Below are positions 58,101 through 64,000 of a stretch of 64,000 nucleotides of DNA, one piece after another. Positions within the stretch are counted from its first letter, which is position 1, and every line of letters begins with the position of its first letter. The notes below the pieces were generated by a model. That model had not been told where the DNA came from. It saw only the letters and a program-made list of their open reading frames with translations, and did no database searches. Origin of the DNA: Symsagittifera roscoffensis (Eukaryota > Xenacoelomorpha > Acoela > Convolutidae); assembly GCF_963678635.1 (NCBI RefSeq), contig NC_087067.1:40632379-40696378 (forward strand), written 5' to 3'. Made by a program: the position numbers and the translations under genes.

Positions 58101-60690
58101 TTATCGTTCCAATAACTTGCTTATGAAAACTCAAATTTTGGCAAAGGGAATCGTTCTGTGAAATAACTTGACGTTTTAAAGCTTGAACTGCTGCCTAAGA
58201 AGCCTAAGAAAAAACTCATTTTTTTGCCATCCAATCTGCTCTATGAAATGACCAGAATTAATTTATCAAATTTTGATAGCTCCAATACCTGAGTTAAGTG
58301 AAGCTTGAACTGTTTCCGAACTGATTTGCTCTAAGAACCAGTTTGAATTAATTAAACGTTTGATCAATTCAATGGCTTCAAAATTAATTTGTAAACAGTT
58401 TGCCTTCCATTTCGTTTAAGCAAAATAGCTTGACTTACTTCGAAAAGTCATATCTTGAATAGCTTGCTTACAAAACTTTCACTTCTCGCAGAGCAAATCG
58501 GTCTATGAAACAACTTGAATCATTTCAGATTTTTATCGTTCCAATAACTTGCTTATGAAAACTCAAATTTTGGCAAAGGGAATCGTTCTGTGAAATAACT
58601 TGACGTTTTAAAGCTTGAACTGCTGCCTAAGAAGCCTAAGAAAAAACTCATTTTTTTGCCATCCAATCTGCTCTATGAAATGACCAGAATTAATTTATCA
58701 AATTTTGATAGCTCCAATACCTGAGTTAAGTGAAGCTTGAACTGTTTCCGAACTGATTTGCTCTAAGAACCAGTTTGAATTAATTAAACGTTTGATCAAC
58801 TCAATGGCTTCAAAATTAATTTGTAAACAGTTTGCCTTCCATTTCGTTTAAGCAAAATAGCTTGACTTACTTCGAAAAGTCATATCTTGAATAGCTTGCT
58901 TACAAAACTTTCACTTCTCGCAAAGCAAATCGGTCTATGAAACAACTTGAATCATTTCAGATTTTTATCGTTCCGATAGCTTGCTTAAGAAAACTCAAAT
59001 TTTAGCAAAGGGATTCGTTCTGTGAAATAACTTGACGTTTTAAAGCTTGAATTGCTGCCTAAGAAAATTTCATTTTTTTGCCAACCAATTTGCTCTATGA
59101 AATGACTTGAATTATTTATTCATTTTTTAATAGCCCAAATAGCTGGTTTCAGAGAAGCTTGAATTTTTCCCGAACTGATTTGCTATAACAAACAGTTTGA
59201 ATTAATTCAACATTGGATCATTTCAAGGGCATCAAAATAAATTTTAAACGTTTTTTGTCCAATTCGCTTCAACAAGTTGCTTGAATTACTTCAAAAGTTT
59301 TTATCTTGAAAAATTTGCTCAGTAAAGTTGAAATTTGTGGCATCCAATTTGCTTCGAAAGATTTTTTTCATTGGTTCATAGCTGAAATAGTTTTCTTTGA
59401 AAATTTTAATCTTTCGCCATCTGACTTAAATACGAAAGTACTTGAAAATTAGCATATCTTCTTAGCAGGAAAAACTTGCTTAGACTAACTGAACTAATTG
59501 ATCATCCGATTCACTGAACGGTTTTAGTTGAAAACTTATAAAGTTTCATAACTAAAAGCTTGCTTAGAGAAATTCAATTTTTTGCCATCCGATTAGCTTT
59601 TCGAAATTACTTGAAATATTTCAAAGTATCATAACTTGAAGGGCCTGAATTGAGAAGGGCTTGAGTTGAAAAGCAAAATCATTCGGTCTAAGAGAGACGA
59701 AATATTTAAAGACGAATTATTATAAGTTTCTTGTTTCTTGGCTGGAATAGCTTGCTTAGTAAAAATTTAACGTTTCGCTATCCAATTTACACCATGAATT
59801 AACTTGAAACATTTCAAAGTTTCATCGCTGTAATTGCTTTCCAGAAAATTTTGAACTTATTGCAAAATAATTTGGTCTATGAATGGCTTCAATGGCTTCA
59901 ATTGCTTCCATAGAAATAAGTAAGCCGTTTGCTATTCGATTTGCTACATGAAATAAGTTGGAGTATTTAATTTTTTCCTAGCTAATTTATTTTTTGCCAT
60001 CCAATTATCTCTATGAAAAAACTTGATATAATTTTTAAAAAATCTTAGCTTGAATGGCTTCAAACAAAAAATTTTATATTTGTTTTACAATACGATTCGG
60101 TCTAAGAAACAACTTGAACTATTTCGCAGCTTGTGTAGGAAAACTTGAACGTTTCGCCATTTGCTTTCGTTCATGAAATTACTTGAAACATTTCAAAGTT
60201 TCATCGCAAGATTAGCTTGCTTGAAAAATTAACGGAAACTGGGTCGATCCATGATACGACTTGAAATATTTCAAAATTTGTAGGTAAAATAGCTTGCTTA
60301 GAAAGTCTTCAACTTATTGCAGAATGATTCGGTCTTCAAAATAACTTGAAATTTTTGATGTTTCATTGCTTAAAGAGCTTCAACAGAAATATTTTAACTT
60401 TTTGTCATCTGATTCGCTGCATGAAACATCTTAGAACATCTCAAAAATTCTAATCTGGAAAAATTTTTTTAGATAACTTTCAAAATTGCGCCATCCAATT
60501 TCATTCAATTTTCCTAGCCTCAATAGCTTGCCCTTGAAAACTGATTTTTCTTAAGACCAGATGTGGTTTATGAAATTTAAATTTTTTAAACAGATTTACA
60601 ATATAAATTTTTGAAAGTTTGATAAACTTAAATTTTTGAAGTTTCTTTGCTGGATCAGAAGAACAAGTGTTTAGCTGATTAACCATATGA
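55140..60690. repeat. Satellite domain 1: degenerate monomers of about 86 bp
   Basis: Variants of one monomer repeat head to tail: CTTGAATAGCTTGCTTAGA, then AAACTTNAACTTTTTGC, then ATCCGATTCGCTCTATGA, then AATAACTTGAAATATTTC, then AAAGTTTCATAG. Monomers in the flanks are strongly diverged from one another, with many indels. A homogeneous higher-order block lies at 56,749-58,975. No open frame spans more than one monomer, so this is non-coding. The domain ends near AGACGGGCTTGTTAG (60,691). Confidence 0.85.
56749..58975. repeat. 432-bp higher-order repeat array (5 units plus start of a sixth)
   Basis: The marker TTT(C/A)ACTTCTCGCA starts units at 56,749, 57,181, 57,613, 58,045, 58,477 and 58,909, exactly 432 bp apart. 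Units 1-5 are almost identical beyond the first 60 bp of unit 1; unit 6 diverges after about 65 bp. Each unit contains five monomers of about 83, 76, 98, 87 and 87 bp that differ from each other. CGCAAAGC in units 2, 4 and 6 alternates with CGCAGAGC in units 3 and 5, suggesting amplification by 864-bp steps. Confidence 0.93.
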
Positions 60691-61619
60691 GACGGGCTTG
60701 TTAGTATATCTTTTTTTGAAATAAAAAACTTGACGCAATGTGTAACTAAATGAAATGTTTTAACTCTGTCGACCGCAACCTTTAAGAAAATCCTTACGGT
60801 TCAGCGTTTAAAAAAAGTCAACAATTTTTTTCTCAAAAATCTGGAGTACTCTAGATTTTTTTGAAGAAGTCTTCTCTTAAGTCAAAATCAACTCAATTCA
60901 ACTTCAAAACTAGACGTTTGCTGTCCTATTTTTGTCTGAGTTTTTGCGTGCTCAGTTTCATTTCAGCCTGAAATGATTTTTCTAACAACAGCAACCTCCC
61001 TGCTTAGAGAAACTATTATTTTGCGCTATGAAACAATCAGAAATTTTTCGAAATTTAATCTCTTGTATAATTTTTTTCTATAAAAAACGAATTTTTTTTT
61101 GAGTTGATGATTTGTAGTTCATACCCTTGAACAGGTCGCGATAACTTACTTTTTCGTGGATTGATTTTTGATTTGTTATTAAAGTTAGGTTCATTTCTTT
61201 TGTTAAAACGAAAACAAACTCCACCATCAAACTCCTAACGTAAAAAAGTCACGAGAAAAAGATCGACTTATTTTTGAAAACAGAATTTAATTATCAAATA
61301 TCCCAGTGGAATAAAAATTTTATAAATCGATCTAGTATCAATTGAAAGTCTTATTGCGTTATACACGCAATGTTTCCAATTTTCTATCGAGCACAATGTT
61401 TAAATAGTCTTAGATCAGAAGGTTCAAGCATCACTCTCAAGTCTGAAAATTTCTAGAATTCTTCATAAAAAAATCCAAAATTTGTCAAACAAGATCAAAT
61501 CGATTCAACTTCAATTCTAGACAGTAACTCCCCTCTTTTTTAAAAAAAACTTTTGCTTTATTAGGTTCATTTCAGCCTGAATTTAATCCAATAAAAACAC
61601 TAACCTCCATCCTTGGAAA
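60691..61619. other. Non-satellite segment between the two satellite blocks
   Basis: TCAACTTCAAAACTAGACG through TTCATTTCAGCCTGAAATG (about 60,898-60,980) recurs in diverged form at about 61,507-61,582 (TCAACTTCAATTCTAGACAG, TTCATTTCAGCCTGAATTT). The offset is about 605 bp, so the segment is itself partly duplicated. No gene is recognised. Confidence 0.55.
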
Positions 61620-62870
61620 ATCTTTTTTTTCCCGAACCGAATTACTCTATGAAATCACTTGAATTATTTCATCGTTTCATGCTTGAATAGCTTGCTTGGA
61701 AAAACTTAAACTTTTCGCTAACCGATTAAATCTTTAAACTGAGTTGAAATTTCTTAAAATTTTATAGCTTGAAAAGCTTGCTTAGAAAACCATAACGGTT
61801 AGAAAACCGTTTCAACTATAAGATGACTTAAAAAATTTCATTTCTTCAGACTTTTTTTTAGCTTACTTAGAAAAACTGAAACTTTTTTTGAACCAATTCG
61901 GCCAATGAATAAGCTTGAAACATTTCAAAACTTCATGACTGGGAATAGCTTGGTGAAATAATTAAATCTTTTCGCGGATCGACTCAGTCTTCAAAAATAA
62001 CATTGAAAACTTCGCTTGAAAAAACTTAATACCTTGAATAGCTCCTCTAAAATCTTTATTGCTTTTTCGCGGACTGATTTGCTATATCAAATAACTTATA
62101 ATAATTCAGAATTTTACTGCTTGAATGATTTAATTGGAAAAGTTTTCGCCATCCGATTCCAGCTTGCTTAGAAAAACGTTAGTTTTTCAAACATCGTTTC
62201 AGCCTATGAACTAAAATGAATAATGCTAAAATTTAATCAGTTGAGTTGCTCCGAAAGAAAAACAAAAACTTTACGCTATCCTTATTTCTCATGAAATCAA
62301 CTTAAAACGCAAATTTTTATAAGTTAGCTTTTTTTTAAAAAAAAATACGTTTTTTGCGGATTAATTTGTTCCATGAAATTAGTTTCAAGGTTTCAATGGT
62401 TTTCTTTGAAAAATTTTATAGAAAAATTTGATTTTTTTTTGCAAACCGGTTTGGTTTTTGAACCCTTCAAAGTTTTATTGGCTGATTGGCTTTAATAGAA
62501 AAACTCAAGCTTGTTTCATTCTTTTTTCTTCATGAAATCCTCTGAATTAACTCATAGTTTCATAGCTTGATTAGATTGCTCAAGAAAAATTTGATTTTTT
62601 TGCCGACTGAGTCGCTCCATGAAATAACTTGAAATATTTCAAAGGTTCGTCGCTTGAATAGTTTACTGAGAAAAACTTTATCTTACGCTATTTAATTCAC
62701 TCTATGAAGCAACCTGAAATTTTTTTTCAAACAATTTTTTCATTGAATTTTTTTTTCAAACAGATTTACGATATGATATGGCTGAACTTGAAATTGATCG
62801 AAAATTCATTGCTTGAATAGTTCGATCAGTAAAACAACTAAGTTTTTGCAATCCGATTGATTATTGGAGA
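61620..62870. repeat. Satellite domain 2: degenerate monomers
   Basis: The same monomer family resumes (GAATTACTCTATGAAATCAC, TGCTTGAATAGCTTGCTTGG). It ends at GGAGACGGGCTAGCTAG, preceded by AAACAGATTTACGATATGA. These match the end of domain 1, where AAACAGATTTACAATATAA precedes GAGACGGGCTTGTTAG. The two blocks thus share their right boundary sequence. Confidence 0.75.
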
Positions 62871-64000
62871 CGGGCTAGCTAGTTACGTTTAAGTGTGAGT
62901 GGCTAGCTAAATAAGCTCGCCTTCTAGAATCTTTCAAATACTTCATTTTTTTCGACTCCTGACTGGCTTGGGTTTAATATGATAAATTACTTTACATCTT
63001 GTGATGCATCATTTTTCGTGGATAACTCAAAACCAAAACAAAACGCCCGATGTTAAACCCCCCACATTTTTCAATGGATAGAACTATGAGTTTTTTTTGC
63101 AATCATTATGAACTGTTTTTTTTTTATAAAAACCTGTCATTTTTCAGAGGTTGAGAGAATTGATTTGAAATAGTTCAAGAAACGTCAACTGCATAAAATA
63201 AAAAAGTGAGTTTTTTCAAAATGTTGTAAGAAAAATAATTTTTTGGATCAATTTTTGTCTGGGGAATCATTTTCAACTGCTTTTGTCTCCTAGGTGTTTG
63301 CATATTTACTGCTTGATATTTATATTTTTGTTTGCTTAATTATCATAAATGTTGAGCCTAATTTTCTCTGGCAATGAGCCAAGTCAAAAATTCTGTAAGC
63401 GAGTCTGGATTACAATGAATATTTTTTGGCCGCTTACAAATTGTCGGACGGCTTTCTGGACCGTTTTCAATAAAGCATCTGGCTTTCCGCTTGACTGTTT
63501 TTTATTATTCCATCTATTTTTACTCAATTCTTAATCTCCTCTATTGGTTTTGAATGAGCTTGGAAGCAGAATGTTTTCAGTTTTAATCCCGAATTGAAAA
63601 AAAAAACACAAACAACTACCTTTCAGACAATGCCAGCTATTACCGATCCTGGTTTTTTTAAAAAGCCAAACCTTGGTTTTGACAATAATCCAATAGCAAT
63701 TTTAACCAACAATCCTTCGTGATATGACCAATAACTCAATTAGGTAAGAAATTAATTTGAGATTTTGAATCCAGTCAAAAAACAAATCAACCAAGAAAGT
63801 ATGATTAAAATGCCAAACTTTGAGTTCAAGTTCTGTTGCTAATTTAAGTTCAGAAAGTATTGCAAAAAATTGACGCAAAATCAGGCACGACAAATCATTA
63901 TCAAAAAAAGCGGAGTGATATCTTATTTTATAAGACTTTCGTTTGTATCTCAAACTACTTCAATTTTTTCCAAAAAAAATTCAGTGTCGAGAACAACTGA
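62871..64000. other. Gene-free stretch to the window end
   Basis: Short frames (63,349-63,534 plus; 63,702-63,953 minus) have no recognisable domains. Confidence 0.45.

Noticed and set aside
56749-58975. Regularly spaced identical repeats, considered as a CRISPR array.
   Set aside because: The repeat is a contiguous 432-bp unit without unique spacers, in a eukaryotic A+T-rich satellite context.

Overview
This is a gene-poor, strongly A+T-rich stretch (about two thirds A+T by eye) of an animal nuclear genome, most likely an invertebrate. It has intron-scale spacing, no operons, long poly-A/T runs, (AT)n microsatellites, tRNA-derived SINE-like sequences, a decayed non-LTR retrotransposon and many small non-autonomous DNA elements. 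The only confidently recognised host protein-coding sequence is one exon on the minus strand at 29,503-29,823. It encodes the T1 tetramerisation domain of a Shaw/Kv3-type voltage-gated potassium channel and ends at a good splice donor. No other channel exon is recognisable downstream on that strand, so the first intron probably runs for more than 29 kb, beyond the left edge of the window. The species cannot be named from this sequence.

Layout. 1-4,502: two copies of a 1.7-kb direct repeat at a period of 2,792 bp, each carrying a diverged member of the window's main repeat family. 4.5-10 kb: decayed repeats and an inverted-repeat hairpin array. 11.4-24 kb: four good copies of the main roughly 500-545-bp family, one nested in an older copy, plus compact hairpins. 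24.9-26.45 kb: an apparently identical 723-bp tandem duplication with an open, faintly gag-like minus-strand frame. 27.7 kb: (AT)n. 29.5 kb: the Shaw exon. 33-42 kb: SINE-like heads, a terminal-inverted-repeat element and an imperfect 1.06-kb tandem duplication. 43.5-52 kb: further main-family copies, a SINE, a hAT-like MITE and a TA-flanked MITE. 52.9-54.3 kb: a frameshifted non-LTR reverse-transcriptase pseudogene. 55.1-62.9 kb: a satellite domain of degenerate monomers of about 86 bp, with a nearly perfect 432-bp (5-monomer) higher-order array in its middle.

Two items deserve most attention. The first is the abundant repeat family beginning TTGTTCCGACT. Its 3' end carries the inverted copy AGTCGGAACA, then the stem-loop CAGGGCTTCGCCCTG, then a 17-nt tail ending CTTGTT. 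This is the architecture of non-autonomous Helentron-type (DINE/HINE) rolling-circle elements. The second is the satellite, whose organisation (homogeneous higher-order core, diverged monomer flanks) resembles centromeric satellites in miniature. Neither can be tied to a named family without database searches.
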